Positions 1 through 8,632 of a stretch of DNA of 64,000 nucleotides are shown here, in pieces. The notes under the pieces were generated by a model, which did not search any database, was not told the DNA's origin, and saw only the letters and a list, made by a program, of their open reading frames with translations. The stretch lies in contig JADJWT010000001.1 in the NCBI GenBank assembly GCA_016716225.1, positions 3,110,501-3,174,500 on the forward strand. The letters are read 5' to 3'. A program made the translations under genes and the position numbers. Source of the stretch: Ignavibacteriota bacterium. Its GTDB lineage: Bacteria > Bacteroidota > Ignavibacteria > Ignavibacteriales > Melioribacteraceae. Position 1 is the first letter of the stretch. Every line of letters begins with the position of its first letter.

Positions 1-107
1 AAGCTCTTGATCCATATGATGTTAAATTTAGATGGGAATCGTTAAATGAGTCACCGGAAATAGATAATGAAGATGATTTTAAGGAAGGTCACTTAAACAA
101 TAAATAA
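1..107 (+). CDS. 3' end of an unidentified gene
   Basis: An open frame (codons from base 3) runs in from the left edge and stops at TAA 105-107, giving 34 residues rich in Asp and Glu and ending GHLNNK. No motif is recognisable in so short a tail. It runs the same way as the sugar-related genes that follow, so it may be the last part of the same block, but the product cannot be named. Confidence 0.5.
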   Translation, partial: ALDPYDVKFRWESLNESPEIDNEDDFKEGHLNNK

Positions 108-126
108 TTTTCTATTTGGATTATTT

Positions 127-465
127 ATGAGAAATATAATATTTCAAAATGTATTTGCAATTATTTTACTAAATATTGTTAGCTGTAATTTTACTCAGTC
201 AGAATTTATAAAAATAAATGAGTGGCTGAAAGATTAGAAAATTATTGGACCTTTTAAACTTGGTGAAAGTCTAGATAATACTATACATTTACCAGATTTT
301 GAAAAAGATATTCCGATAGATTTTGGCTGTGAAAAGAATTTCAAATATGATGGAACTTATGAAAAAATCATTAAGATTGTTAAACGTGAAGTAATAACTC
401 ATTTTGCTGAAGCAGGTAAACCGCATGTTGAAGCTTTTCATAAGCAAATAATAAATGCAAAATAA
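127..465 (+). pseudogene. Lipoprotein remnant interrupted by an in-frame TAG
   Basis: The ATG at 127 begins a clear lipoprotein signal peptide (hydrophobic core, then the lipobox-like IVSC). After 36 codons the frame meets TAG at 235-237. Beyond it the same frame stays open for 75 more codons to TAA 463-465, with protein-like composition and a charged ending (HFAEAGKPHVEAFHKQ). This is what a nonsense-mutated gene, or a signal peptide joined to the tail of another protein by a deletion, would look like. The family is not recognised. The following sialidase-like gene starts just downstream and looks intact. Confidence 0.55.
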
Positions 466-503
466 TTTTAATGAATGAAATAAAATTCTTATTTGGAGTA
501 AAT

Positions 504-1679
504 ATGAAATTTTTAATTCTTCTTGTAATTACTTTTTCATTAAATATCCTTTTAGTAGCACAAAATAAAATTATTGAAAAAAATATTTTTCCTTTTCAAG
601 AAAAACATGTTCATTCGAGTTCAATTGTAGAATTACCCAATGGCGATTTGCTTTCTTGCTGGTTTCAAGGTAGTGGCGAAAGATGGGCAAATGATGTTGT
701 AATTAATGGAGCAAGATTAAAAAAAGGCGAAATGAATTGGAGCAAACCTTTTTTAATGGCTGATACACCAAATCATCCGGATTGCAATCCGATGTTGTTT
801 TTAAATCCCGAAAATGAATTATTTTTGTTTTGGATTGTTGTGCAAGCAAATAAATGGGAAACTTCAATTCTAAAATTTAAATCAACAAAAAAATATTCTG
901 GGAATGTTGCTCCCGAATGGGAATGGCAAGATATTATTTTATTTACACCGGATGATAATTTCGCGAAAACAATTGAAGATCAATTTAATTCAAATGAAGG
1001 ATCCGAAATGGTTTATGCAGAATATGCTCCCAAATATGAAACTATGATTATTGAAGCTGCTAAAGATAATAAGAAAAGAACAATTGGCTGGATGACAAGA
1101 ACTCACCCAACAATTTTAAATAATGGAAGAATTTTAATGCCAATATATTCTGATGGATTTAATTTAGCAATGATTGCAATCTCTGATGATAATTGCAAAA
1201 CTTGGACAAACAGTTTGCCAATTGTTGGACGAGGAAATAGTCAGCCAAGTATTGTACAAAAAAATGATGGTTCACTTGTAGCATTTATGAGAAATGACGG
1301 AGATTATCCGGGAAGCATTATGCAAAGTTTTTCAAATGATAATGGAGTAAGTTGGAGTTATTCTCAAAAAACTGAAATTCCAAATCCAGGCTCAAGTTTG
1401 GAAGCTCTAAAATTAAAAAGCGGAAACTGGTTATTAATTTTCAATGACACAGTTGAAGGAAGACATCAGCTTGCTGCAGCACTTTCTGATGATGAAGGTA
1501 AAACTTGGTACTGGAAAAGGTATATTGAAAAATCAGAAAAGGGAAAAGGTTCTTTTGCTTACCCATCAGTAATTCAAACAAATGATGAAAAAATTCATTT
1601 AACTTATTCTTATCACTTATCTGAAATGCAAAGAACAATTAAACATGTTTCATTTGATGAAAATTGGGTAAAAGAGTAA
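504..1679 (+). CDS. Sialidase-like BNR/Asp-box repeat protein, exported
   Basis: Exported six-bladed propeller protein of the sialidase superfamily (391 aa from this start). Asp-box motifs (S-x-D-x-G-x-T-W) are visible as SDDNCKTW, SNDNGVSW and SDDEGKTW, spread through the second half. The family cleaves terminal sialic acids or related sugars, but many bacterial BNR proteins of this kind act on other glycans, so the substrate is open. The start at 504 is chosen because GGAG lies just upstream and a Sec signal peptide (MKFLILLVITFSLNILLVAQ) follows directly; an in-frame ATG at 471 would add 11 residues ahead of the signal. It heads a co-directional group with an aldose epimerase and a sugar kinase. 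Confidence 0.8.
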   Translation: MKFLILLVITFSLNILLVAQNKIIEKNIFPFQEKHVHSSSIVELPNGDLLSCWFQGSGERWANDVVINGARLKKGEMNWSKPFLMADTPNHPDCNPMLFLNPENELFLFWIVVQANKWETSILKFKSTKKYSGNVAPEWEWQDIILFTPDDNFAKTIEDQFNSNEGSEMVYAEYAPKYETMIIEAAKDNKKRTIGWMTRTHPTILNNGRILMPIYSDGFNLAMIAISDDNCKTWTNSLPIVGRGNSQPSIVQKNDGSLVAFMRNDGDYPGSIMQSFSNDNGVSWSYSQKTEIPNPGSSLEALKLKSGNWLLIFNDTVEGRHQLAAALSDDEGKTWYWKRYIEKSEKGKGSFAYPSVIQTNDEKIHLTYSYHLSEMQRTIKHVSFDENWVKE

Positions 1680-1698
1680 AGTAAATTTTAAGAGAATT

Positions 1699-2760
1699 AT
1701 GAATATCGAAAAAAAACTTTGGGGTTTCTCAAAAAAATCTGAAAAAATATATTTATTCACATTAACAAATGATAATGGAATTAAAATTAATATTTCAAAC
1801 TATGGAGGAATAATTCAGTCATTAATTACTCCAAATAAATTTGGAAAGTTTGAAGATATTGTTTTGGGTTATGATAATTTGGAAGACTATCTAAAACGAA
1901 CTCCATACTTTGGTGCAATTTGCGGAAGATACAGCAATCGTATAAGTAAATCTAGTTTTATTATTGATGGAACAAAATATAATTTATCTACAAATGAAGG
2001 TGAGAACCATTTGCATGGCGGATTTACTGGCTTTGATAAAGTTGTTTGGAAGTATGAAGAAAATTCTTCAAATGAAAATACTTCAGTAAATTTATTTTAT
2101 TTGAGTAAAGATGGAGAAGAAGGTTATCCAGGAAATTTGGAAACAAAAGTTATTTATTCCTTAAATAAGGATAATGAACTAATTATTGAATATTCTGCGA
2201 CAACTGATAAATCAACTCATGTTTGCTTAACGAATCATACTTATTTTAATTTATCCGGCGATTTTCAAAATACAATTTTAGATCATAAAGTTTGGATAAA
2301 TGCTGATAAATATATTCCGATTGATAATTTAGCAATTCCGTTTGGAACAATAAAATCAGTATCTGAAACTCCATTTGATTTTATGAATTCTACAAAAATT
2401 GGTGAAAGAATAAATTCTAAAGATGATCAATTGAAAAATGGATTTGGCTATGATCATTGTATGGTATTTAAAAATTTTGATGGAAGTTTAAAACATCAAG
2501 CAAATCTTTATGAACAAAATAGCGGAAGATTAGTTGAAATGTTTACAACAGAACCAGCTGTTCAATTATACTCCGGAAATCATTTAGAAGAAACTTTTAT
2601 TGGGAAGAATGAAGTTAAGTATTTAAAGAGAACCGGAGTTTGTTTGGAAACTGAGCATTTCCCAAATTCACCAAATCAACCGAATTTTCCTTCAACATTA
2701 CTTAAACCGGGAGAAATTTATTCTTCAAAAACTATATATAAATTTTCAACAATAAAATAA
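1699..2760 (+). CDS. galM: Aldose 1-epimerase (mutarotase)
   Basis: Interconverts the alpha and beta anomers of aldoses such as galactose or glucose. The 353-aa length is normal for GalM. Family motifs are GAICGRYSNRI near residue 75, the first active-site His in ENHLHGG, the second in NHTYFNLSG (His180), and the catalytic Glu in ETEHFPNSPNQPNFPS (Glu319). There is no signal peptide, so it should act in the cytoplasm, unlike the exported genes around it. It starts 19 bp after the sialidase-like gene and 22 bp before a PfkB kinase, which suggests one transcript for sugar processing after uptake. Confidence 0.92.
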   Translation: MNIEKKLWGFSKKSEKIYLFTLTNDNGIKINISNYGGIIQSLITPNKFGKFEDIVLGYDNLEDYLKRTPYFGAICGRYSNRISKSSFIIDGTKYNLSTNEGENHLHGGFTGFDKVVWKYEENSSNENTSVNLFYLSKDGEEGYPGNLETKVIYSLNKDNELIIEYSATTDKSTHVCLTNHTYFNLSGDFQNTILDHKVWINADKYIPIDNLAIPFGTIKSVSETPFDFMNSTKIGERINSKDDQLKNGFGYDHCMVFKNFDGSLKHQANLYEQNSGRLVEMFTTEPAVQLYSGNHLEETFIGKNEVKYLKRTGVCLETEHFPNSPNQPNFPSTLLKPGEIYSSKTIYKFSTIK

Positions 2761-2782
2761 AATCAAAAATTATGGATTTATT

Positions 2783-3802
2783 ATGCAAACAAGTTTGGAA
2801 AGATTTAAAGAAATATTTACTAAAATAAATGAAATAAAAATTGGTTTATATGGCGACTTTTGTCTCGATGTTTATTGGATTTTAGATCCGAGAGGTTCTG
2901 AAATATCACTTGAAACCGGATTGCAGGCTCAAGCAGTAAAAAAGCAAAATTATTCTCTTGGTGGAGCTTCAAATGTTGCCGCAAATATTGCCGCTTTAAA
3001 ACCAAAGGAATTAAGACTTTTTGGAATTTATGGAAATGATGTTTTTGGTGCAGAAATGATTTCTCAGTTAAAATACTTGAATGCAAATATTGATGGTTTT
3101 GTACAACAGACCGAAAATTTCGATTCTTATACATTTTCAAAATTGATTTTGAATGGAAAAGAGCAACCAAGAATTGATTTCGGAACTTATAATATTAGGT
3201 CCAAAAATTCTGATGATACATTGCTTGAAAATATTAAAAACTCTATAGATGATTTAGATATTTTTGTAATTAATCAACAAGTTCCGGGAAGTATAACAAA
3301 TCTCAGATTTATAGATGGATTAAACGAAATTATTACAAACAATCCGAATAAGACTTTCATTTTGGACTCACGACATTTTGCATCAAAATTTAAGAATGTT
3401 TGTTATAAAGTAAATAATAAAGAAGCTTCATTTTTGGCATTCAATAATTATCTTGAAGATCGAGAATTGGCTCCGGATGAATTAAAGAAAATTGCAACTG
3501 AATTGAACTCAAAAACCAAAAAACCGGTTTTTATAACTCGAGGAGAAAATGGAATTATTGCATTTGATAAAACTGGATTCTTTGAAACTCCCGGAATAAA
3601 ATTAGATTGTGAATTGGATATCGTCGGCGCAGGCGATACAGTTTTTTCTGCAATTGCATGTGCTTTAGGTTCAAAATGTACACTTCAAGAAACAATAGAA
3701 TTAGCAAATCTAGCTGCAGCAGTAACAGTTCAAAAATTATTTCAAACCGGAACAGCAAATGAAGAAGAAATTATTGATTTATTATGTAAAAAAAAGTTAT
3801 AA
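2783..3802 (+). CDS. PfkB-family carbohydrate kinase, RfaE domain I-like
   Basis: Cytoplasmic ATP-dependent sugar kinase of the ribokinase/PfkB fold (339 aa). The N-terminal motif YGDFCLDVYW and the glycine-rich SLGGASNVAANIAAL are of the RfaE (heptose 7-phosphate kinase) type. The C-terminal DIVGAGDTVFSA carries the anion-hole GAGD and catalytic Asp285. RfaE-like kinases outside LPS clusters often act on other sugars or sugar phosphates. Next to a mutarotase and a sialidase-like gene, a catabolic role is more likely than heptose synthesis. No second nucleotidyltransferase domain is fused. The substrate cannot be fixed from sequence. Confidence 0.82.
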   Translation: MQTSLERFKEIFTKINEIKIGLYGDFCLDVYWILDPRGSEISLETGLQAQAVKKQNYSLGGASNVAANIAALKPKELRLFGIYGNDVFGAEMISQLKYLNANIDGFVQQTENFDSYTFSKLILNGKEQPRIDFGTYNIRSKNSDDTLLENIKNSIDDLDIFVINQQVPGSITNLRFIDGLNEIITNNPNKTFILDSRHFASKFKNVCYKVNNKEASFLAFNNYLEDRELAPDELKKIATELNSKTKKPVFITRGENGIIAFDKTGFFETPGIKLDCELDIVGAGDTVFSAIACALGSKCTLQETIELANLAAAVTVQKLFQTGTANEEEIIDLLCKKKL

Positions 3803-3836
3803 ATTTGTTTCTAATACTCTTTAATTGACATTATGC

Positions 3837-3848
3837 AAATGATTGTTT
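3837..3848. promoter_or_regulatory. Candidate operator, first of a pair (AAACNATNGTTT-like)
   Basis: AAATGATTGTTT matches the palindrome AAACNATNGTTT at 9 of 10 fixed positions. It is paired with the site at 3864-3875; together they form a nine-base inverted repeat, GATTGTTTA...TAAACAATC. Both lie within 65 bp of the next start codon. LacI-family regulators typically bind this sort of even palindrome. Confidence 0.45.
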
Positions 3849-3863
3849 ATCTTTAACTTAAGT

Positions 3864-3875
3864 AAACAATCGATT
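3864..3875. promoter_or_regulatory. Candidate operator, second of a pair
   Basis: AAACAATCGATT matches AAACNATNGTTT at 9 of 10 fixed positions and lies 23 bp upstream of the DUF3078 gene. Its centre is 27 bp from that of the first site, which would allow two dimers or one tetramer on the promoter. Confidence 0.45.
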
Positions 3876-3898
3876 GCATTTCTAAAGATTTATACATC

Positions 3899-4759
3899 AT
3901 GAAAAGTTTAGTTAAAAAATTTTTAAACATTACAATATTTAATTTTCTAATAATCCTAAATTTATTTTCGCAAACTTCAGATACAACAAATTATAAATGG
4001 GTTCCAAGTTTAATTGGTGGATTAAATTTTAGTCAAATTGCATTTAGTAATTGGACAAAAGGCGGCGAAAATTCTCTTACTTGGACACTAAATATGGATT
4101 TTAATCTAAACTATGAAGATGAAGTTTTAGGTTTTAAAACAAAATTCCGTTCGTTGTACGGAAGAACAAAATTTAATGGTAATGATATTAGAACAAATGA
4201 AAATGAAATTTATTTAGATCAAATTCTTTCATATCATGCAAATTGGAAAGTTGATCCATTTTTTAGTAATTCCCTAAGAACACAATTAACTACCGGATTT
4301 GATTATACTGGACCAACACCAGTAAAAGTTTCGGATTTTTTTGATCCGGCAATTATTACACAAAGCTTAGGTTTTACGTATGATAGACTTTCTGCATTGC
4401 AAACAAGATTGGGAATTGCACTTCAACATACAACTGCTGAGAATTATAGAAAATATACAAACGATGTGGAAACAATAGATAAGGAAGAATCTTATAAATT
4501 TGAAACTGGTTTTGAAAGTGTAACCAATGCGAAATTCAATTTGGATGATAATATTGTTGCTGAATCCAATTTAATATTATTTACAAGATTTGAAGAAATT
4601 GATGTTTGGGATGTAAGATGGGATAATAAAATGGTAGCCAAAGTTAATAGCTGGCTGAATGTAAGTTTTACATATAATTTTATTTTCAAAAAATCTGAAT
4701 CAATTATGGCTCAGATGAAAGAATCCTGGCAAATGGGAATTAGTTATAACTTTATATAA
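3899..4759 (+). CDS. DUF3078 family protein, probable outer-membrane beta-barrel
   Basis: 286-aa exported protein. An N-terminal signal peptide is followed by the family's diagnostic stretch around residues 35-70 (WVPSLIGGLNFSQIAFSNWT, then the KGGENS region). The rest alternates polar and aromatic residues and ends in a hydrophobic strand with terminal Phe-Ile, like a beta-barrel of the outer membrane. DUF3078 proteins are common in Bacteroidota and related phyla; their function is unknown. The gene has its own promoter region with two candidate operators, so it probably starts a new transcript with the sugar genes downstream. Confidence 0.78.
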   Translation: MKSLVKKFLNITIFNFLIILNLFSQTSDTTNYKWVPSLIGGLNFSQIAFSNWTKGGENSLTWTLNMDFNLNYEDEVLGFKTKFRSLYGRTKFNGNDIRTNENEIYLDQILSYHANWKVDPFFSNSLRTQLTTGFDYTGPTPVKVSDFFDPAIITQSLGFTYDRLSALQTRLGIALQHTTAENYRKYTNDVETIDKEESYKFETGFESVTNAKFNLDDNIVAESNLILFTRFEEIDVWDVRWDNKMVAKVNSWLNVSFTYNFIFKKSESIMAQMKESWQMGISYNFI

Positions 4760-4825
4760 AACTTTTCAAATTTATTTCAAAAACTACCACTAAATATTTT
4801 TGCTTAAATTTTGTAAAAGGGAATT

Positions 4826-5080
4826 ATGGGAATTGCTGAAATTGTTGGTTATATGGCAGCATCAATAGGGGCTTTAATTTTTGTTCCTCAAGCAATTCAA
4901 ACAATTAAAACCAGAAACACAAGATCTCTTTCTCTTCCTACATTTATTTTAATTTCACTTAATAATATTCTTTGGATGACTTACGGAATATTAACATCAG
5001 ATGCCGCAATAATACTTTCTCAAGTTTTTGTTCTTCCGTTGGGTTTGCTGATTTTAATTTATAAGTTTAAATATGGTTAA
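4826..5080 (+). CDS. SemiSWEET sugar transporter (PQ-loop/MtN3 family)
   Basis: 84 residues with three predicted membrane helices, the size of a SemiSWEET half-transporter that works as a dimer. The PQ motif is in FVPQAIQTIKTRNTRSLS, followed by the second helix with the NN-W-xx-YG pattern (NNILWMTYG). Characterised SemiSWEETs move sugars such as sucrose or glucose down their gradient across the inner membrane. AGGGA precedes the ATG. Its stop overlaps the ORF of the following TIM-barrel protein, so the two are probably cotranscribed and this protein may import the sugars processed in the periplasm by neighbours. Confidence 0.88.
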   Translation: MGIAEIVGYMAASIGALIFVPQAIQTIKTRNTRSLSLPTFILISLNNILWMTYGILTSDAAIILSQVFVLPLGLLILIYKFKYG

Positions 5081-5096
5081 TGTTTTGAGTTTATTA

Positions 5097-5969
5097 ATGA
5101 AAAATAGAATTTCACGGAAAGAATTTATAAAATATTTATCTGCTTCATCTACTGCATTATTGATTCCCGGTTTCAATTCAATTTCTGAGAACAATAATAA
5201 AAATTCAATGAAACTTGGTCTTGTTACTTATCAATGGGGAAAAGATTGGGATATTATTTCATTAATAAAAAATTGTGAACTTGCCGAAATTTATGGTGTT
5301 GAATTACGTGTTGAACACGCTCATAAAGTGGATATAAATTTATCAAAATTTGAAAGAAAAGAAGTAAAAAAAAAGTTTTCGGATAGCAAAGTTAAAATTC
5401 TGGGAATGGGAACAAATCAGCAATTTGATTATATGGATCAAAACGAATTACGAAACTCTATTGAAATTACGAAAGAATTTATAAAACTAAGCTATGATAT
5501 TGGTGGAAGCGGTGTTAAAGTTAAGCCAAATGGATTTCATAAGGAAATCCCTAAAGAAAATACTATTGAACAAATAGGAAAATCTTTACACGAATTAGGT
5601 ATGTTTGCAGAAAATTTTAATCAACAAATTAGACTTGAAGTTCACGGAAAAGAAACACAAGAATTACCAAATATTAAAGAAATTATGGATATTGCAAAAC
5701 ATCCAAATGTAAAAGTATGTTGGAATTCAAATCCGGAGGACTTAATTGGCGATGGTTTGGAATACAATTTCAATCTGGTTAAAAAATATTTAGGCGATAC
5801 TGTTCATATTAGGGAATTAAATATTGGTGATTATCCTTACAACCAATTATTTACTTTACTAAAAAAAGAAAACTACAATGGATGGATATTATTGGAATGC
5901 AGAACTGAACCGGTTGATAAAGTTAAAGCGTTGATTGAACAAAGGCATATTTGGGAAAAAATGATCTAA
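5097..5969 (+). CDS. Sugar phosphate isomerase/epimerase-like TIM-barrel protein, exported
   Basis: Xylose-isomerase-like TIM barrel (AP endonuclease 2 superfamily), about 290 aa. The N-terminus has a Tat-like signal with Arg-Lys in place of the twin Arg (SRKEFIKYLSASSTALLIPG), so the protein is probably periplasmic. Metal-ligand acidic and His positions of the fold are suggested by LRLEVHGK, VCWNSNPED and the C-terminal WILLECRTE. Exported members of this superfamily act in the 3-keto-glycoside pathway as hydratases or isomerases. An ATG at 5073 overlaps the previous stop; 5097 is preferred because TGAG lies upstream and the Tat signal starts at once. The substrate is not determined. Confidence 0.75.
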   Translation: MKNRISRKEFIKYLSASSTALLIPGFNSISENNNKNSMKLGLVTYQWGKDWDIISLIKNCELAEIYGVELRVEHAHKVDINLSKFERKEVKKKFSDSKVKILGMGTNQQFDYMDQNELRNSIEITKEFIKLSYDIGGSGVKVKPNGFHKEIPKENTIEQIGKSLHELGMFAENFNQQIRLEVHGKETQELPNIKEIMDIAKHPNVKVCWNSNPEDLIGDGLEYNFNLVKKYLGDTVHIRELNIGDYPYNQLFTLLKKENYNGWILLECRTEPVDKVKALIEQRHIWEKMI

Positions 5970-6003
5970 TAACAATCAAATTGTTTTAATAAAAAATGAA
6001 AGT

Positions 6004-7794
6004 ATGAGTATGTTTATATTTAAGAGTAAAGCTCAAATATTAATTATTTTCTTATGTATAAGTTTTTGGATAAATGCTCAAAGTGAAAGATTAGTTAAAA
6101 ATGTTATTGATGATTTAGTTACAAAATTGTACAATGAATTTTCCGAAGCTGAATTGGCAAATCTTAATGAAGAAAAAATAATATCACTTTTAACACAAAA
6201 TGATTTAGAGATTCTTGCAACAAAACATTGGATGTTTGATGTGAATGTTCCAGTTGTTGTTTCAATTATGCAAGATAAATCACAATCAACAATTCCGTTT
6301 TGGTTGATTGAATCCAGCTTTACAAAAACTGAGCTTGAAGTTAAAAATGAACATTCCAACTATATAGTTTGGCAGAAAAAGTTTTCAATTGGGAGAGTCA
6401 ATTTGGGAATAAATGGTTTTGATAAACATAGACCACATTATTTTGTTTCTGTACAACCTCAGAATAAATTTGATAAACTTGAAATATTAAATTGCTATCC
6501 GGAAAATCAATTTATTTCTTTAATGGATATCGGTTCATTTACTTATCACGATTGGGATGAATTAGTTTTAACTGAAGTTCCGGGAAGTTTAAAAGGTGGT
6601 AAATTATTAACAACAGTTCGAGGAAGAGCAAGAGAAGCACATCTGATAAATGCATTTCGTAAAACTGAATTTCCGTCATCCGAAAAACCGGATCAAATAA
6701 TTTTAACATGGAGCGGAAATCCTTCATCATCTCAATCAATACAATGGAGAACAAATAATTCAATAAATAATGGTGTTGTAAGATATTGGTTAAAAGATAA
6801 TAATCCGCAATCTGAATTTCTTGAAAAAATTGCAAATGTAAAAATAATTGAGGACAGACTTCTTCAAAATGATAGATATATAAATCATTTTACAGCAGAA
6901 TTGGAAAATTTACAATCTGGAAAAACATATAATTATATTGTTGGAAATAAAGAGAAAAATATTTGGAGCGATACCGCTGAATTTAAAACTGCTTCAAATT
7001 CGGAAAACTCGTTTTCGTTTGTTTATTTTGGAGATACACACAAATCAAAGGGATTTGGTGAACTTGTTGAAATTGCTCATGAGAATAATCCTAATGCGGC
7101 ATTTTATTCAATTGGCGGAGATTTGGTAAGCACAGGTTTACACAGAGATGAGTGGGATTTATTATTCAATTATTCATCAAAAGTTTTTAAGAATAAACCG
7201 CTAATGCCAACGCTCGGAAATCATGATAGTCAAGATGGACTTGGTTCTTGGATGTATCAAGATTTATTTAATTTTCCCAAAAATGGTCCTGATAATTTGC
7301 CTTTAGAAACTACGTATAGTTTTGAATATCAAAATACCTTTTACTTAATGATTGATGTAACTGCTCCATTTAAAATGCATACAAAATGGATTGAAAAGCA
7401 ATTAAGTGAATCTAATGCTATATGGAAATTTGTGATGATACATTTTCCACCATATTCTAATGATGAAGTTTATCCAGTAATTAAAAAGGAATGGTGTAGT
7501 TTATTTGATCAATATCATGTTGATATAGTTTTTAGCGGTCACGTTCATTATTATATGAGATCAAAACCAATGTTTAATAATCGGCCGGTAAATTCAGCTT
7601 CAGATGGAACCATATATGTTATTTCAATATCAACAAATGATAATGATAGACCTCGCGAAATGGAAGATTATGTTGAAGTTCAGTTTGGGGGTGAATATTT
7701 GTATAATCTTATAAATATAGAAAATAATAAGTTAGAATTTAAAGCAATAAATCAAGAAGGAAAAATTCTTGATAATTTTAGTATTACAAAATAG
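6004..7794 (+). CDS. Purple-acid-phosphatase-like metallophosphoesterase, exported
   Basis: 596-aa exported protein. A signal peptide is followed by about 200 residues of unrecognised N-terminal domain, then a fibronectin-like purple acid phosphatase N-domain (about 225-325, with WSGNPSSSQSIQWRTN), then the calcineurin-like catalytic domain. Metal-binding motifs are in order: GDTH (Asp344), GGD (Asp373), GNHD (Asn406, His407), the His in VMIHFPP (His480) and GHVH (His513, His515). All ligand positions of a dinuclear phosphoesterase are present. It probably releases phosphate from an organic ester in the periplasm. The N-terminal domain resembles nothing I recognise. Confidence 0.85.
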   Translation: MSMFIFKSKAQILIIFLCISFWINAQSERLVKNVIDDLVTKLYNEFSEAELANLNEEKIISLLTQNDLEILATKHWMFDVNVPVVVSIMQDKSQSTIPFWLIESSFTKTELEVKNEHSNYIVWQKKFSIGRVNLGINGFDKHRPHYFVSVQPQNKFDKLEILNCYPENQFISLMDIGSFTYHDWDELVLTEVPGSLKGGKLLTTVRGRAREAHLINAFRKTEFPSSEKPDQIILTWSGNPSSSQSIQWRTNNSINNGVVRYWLKDNNPQSEFLEKIANVKIIEDRLLQNDRYINHFTAELENLQSGKTYNYIVGNKEKNIWSDTAEFKTASNSENSFSFVYFGDTHKSKGFGELVEIAHENNPNAAFYSIGGDLVSTGLHRDEWDLLFNYSSKVFKNKPLMPTLGNHDSQDGLGSWMYQDLFNFPKNGPDNLPLETTYSFEYQNTFYLMIDVTAPFKMHTKWIEKQLSESNAIWKFVMIHFPPYSNDEVYPVIKKEWCSLFDQYHVDIVFSGHVHYYMRSKPMFNNRPVNSASDGTIYVISISTNDNDRPREMEDYVEVQFGGEYLYNLINIENNKLEFKAINQEGKILDNFSITK

Positions 7795-7811
7795 TTTAGC
7801 TGGAGAAATTT

Positions 7812-8585
7812 ATGTTTGTGAAATTACTTTGCTTAATTTGCAGTTTGTTGATTTTATCATGTTCAACATTTGTAAATAAAGTTGAAAAAAATAGTTCGAA
7901 TAATTTGAATATTTTATCCGAAAGTGAAATAGAAGATGGATGGGAATTATTATTTGACGGAAAAACATTTAATGGTTGGAAAGGAATAGGAATTGATTCA
8001 ATTCCAAGTGGACATTGGAAAATTGAAAATGGTTGCATTAGAAAAATTAAAAGTGGTGATGTTCCTTTAAGAGCAGATGGCCAACCTTTAAAGGGCGGTG
8101 ATTTAATTTCAAGAAACAAATTTGAAAATTTTGAATTAATATTTGAATGGAAGATTAGCGAAAACGGAAATAGCGGAATTAAATATAATGTTGATGAAAA
8201 CTATTCAATAATAAATGGCTCCTCCAATGCACTTGGTTTTGAATATCAAGTTTTAGATGATGAAAAAAATACTGATAATGCAATTCCATCGCACAGATCA
8301 GGTTCCTTATACGATTTAATTGAAGCAAAAGACAAAACACTGAAACCGGTTGGTGAATTTAATTCTGCAAAAATTATATTTACTGGAAATCACGGCGAAC
8401 ATTGGCTTAACGGTAAAAAAGTTGTTGAATATGAATTGGATTCGAAAGAATTTTTTGAATTATTTATGAAAAGTAAATATTCCAAACATGATGATTTTAT
8501 CAAGCACAAAATTGCTCATATTGTTTTACAAGATCATGGAAGTGATTGTTGGTATAGAAATATTAAGATCAAAATACTAAAATAA
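7812..8585 (+). CDS. DUF1080 (3-keto-disaccharide hydrolase) lipoprotein, first copy
   Basis: 257-aa lipoprotein with lipobox LILSC. It carries the jellyroll domain now called 3-keto-disaccharide hydrolase: the opening GWELLFDGKTFNGWKG is typical, as are SGNSGIKY-type strands (ENGNSGIKYNVDE) and a C-terminal DCWYRNIKIK strand. Members cleave glycosides oxidised at C3, some by elimination. It sits directly before a Tat-exported Gfo/Idh/MocA oxidoreductase, which is the enzyme type that makes the 3-keto substrate. GGAG precedes the ATG. It is one of three paralogues in the window. Confidence 0.87.
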   Translation: MFVKLLCLICSLLILSCSTFVNKVEKNSSNNLNILSESEIEDGWELLFDGKTFNGWKGIGIDSIPSGHWKIENGCIRKIKSGDVPLRADGQPLKGGDLISRNKFENFELIFEWKISENGNSGIKYNVDENYSIINGSSNALGFEYQVLDDEKNTDNAIPSHRSGSLYDLIEAKDKTLKPVGEFNSAKIIFTGNHGEHWLNGKKVVEYELDSKEFFELFMKSKYSKHDDFIKHKIAHIVLQDHGSDCWYRNIKIKILK

Positions 8586-8632
8586 TTTTATTTGAATTAC
8601 TTATTTATCTTTTAATAAAAAGTGAGGTAACA

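Noticed and set aside
127..465. Read-through or recoding of TAG as an amino acid
   Set aside because: No other gene in the window has an internal TAG and many use TAG as a normal stop, so recoding is unlikely.
5971..5990. AACAATCAAATTGTTTT as a terminator or operator
   Set aside because: The stem is six AT-rich pairs with a three-base loop, too weak to claim, and it does not fit the palindrome consensus.
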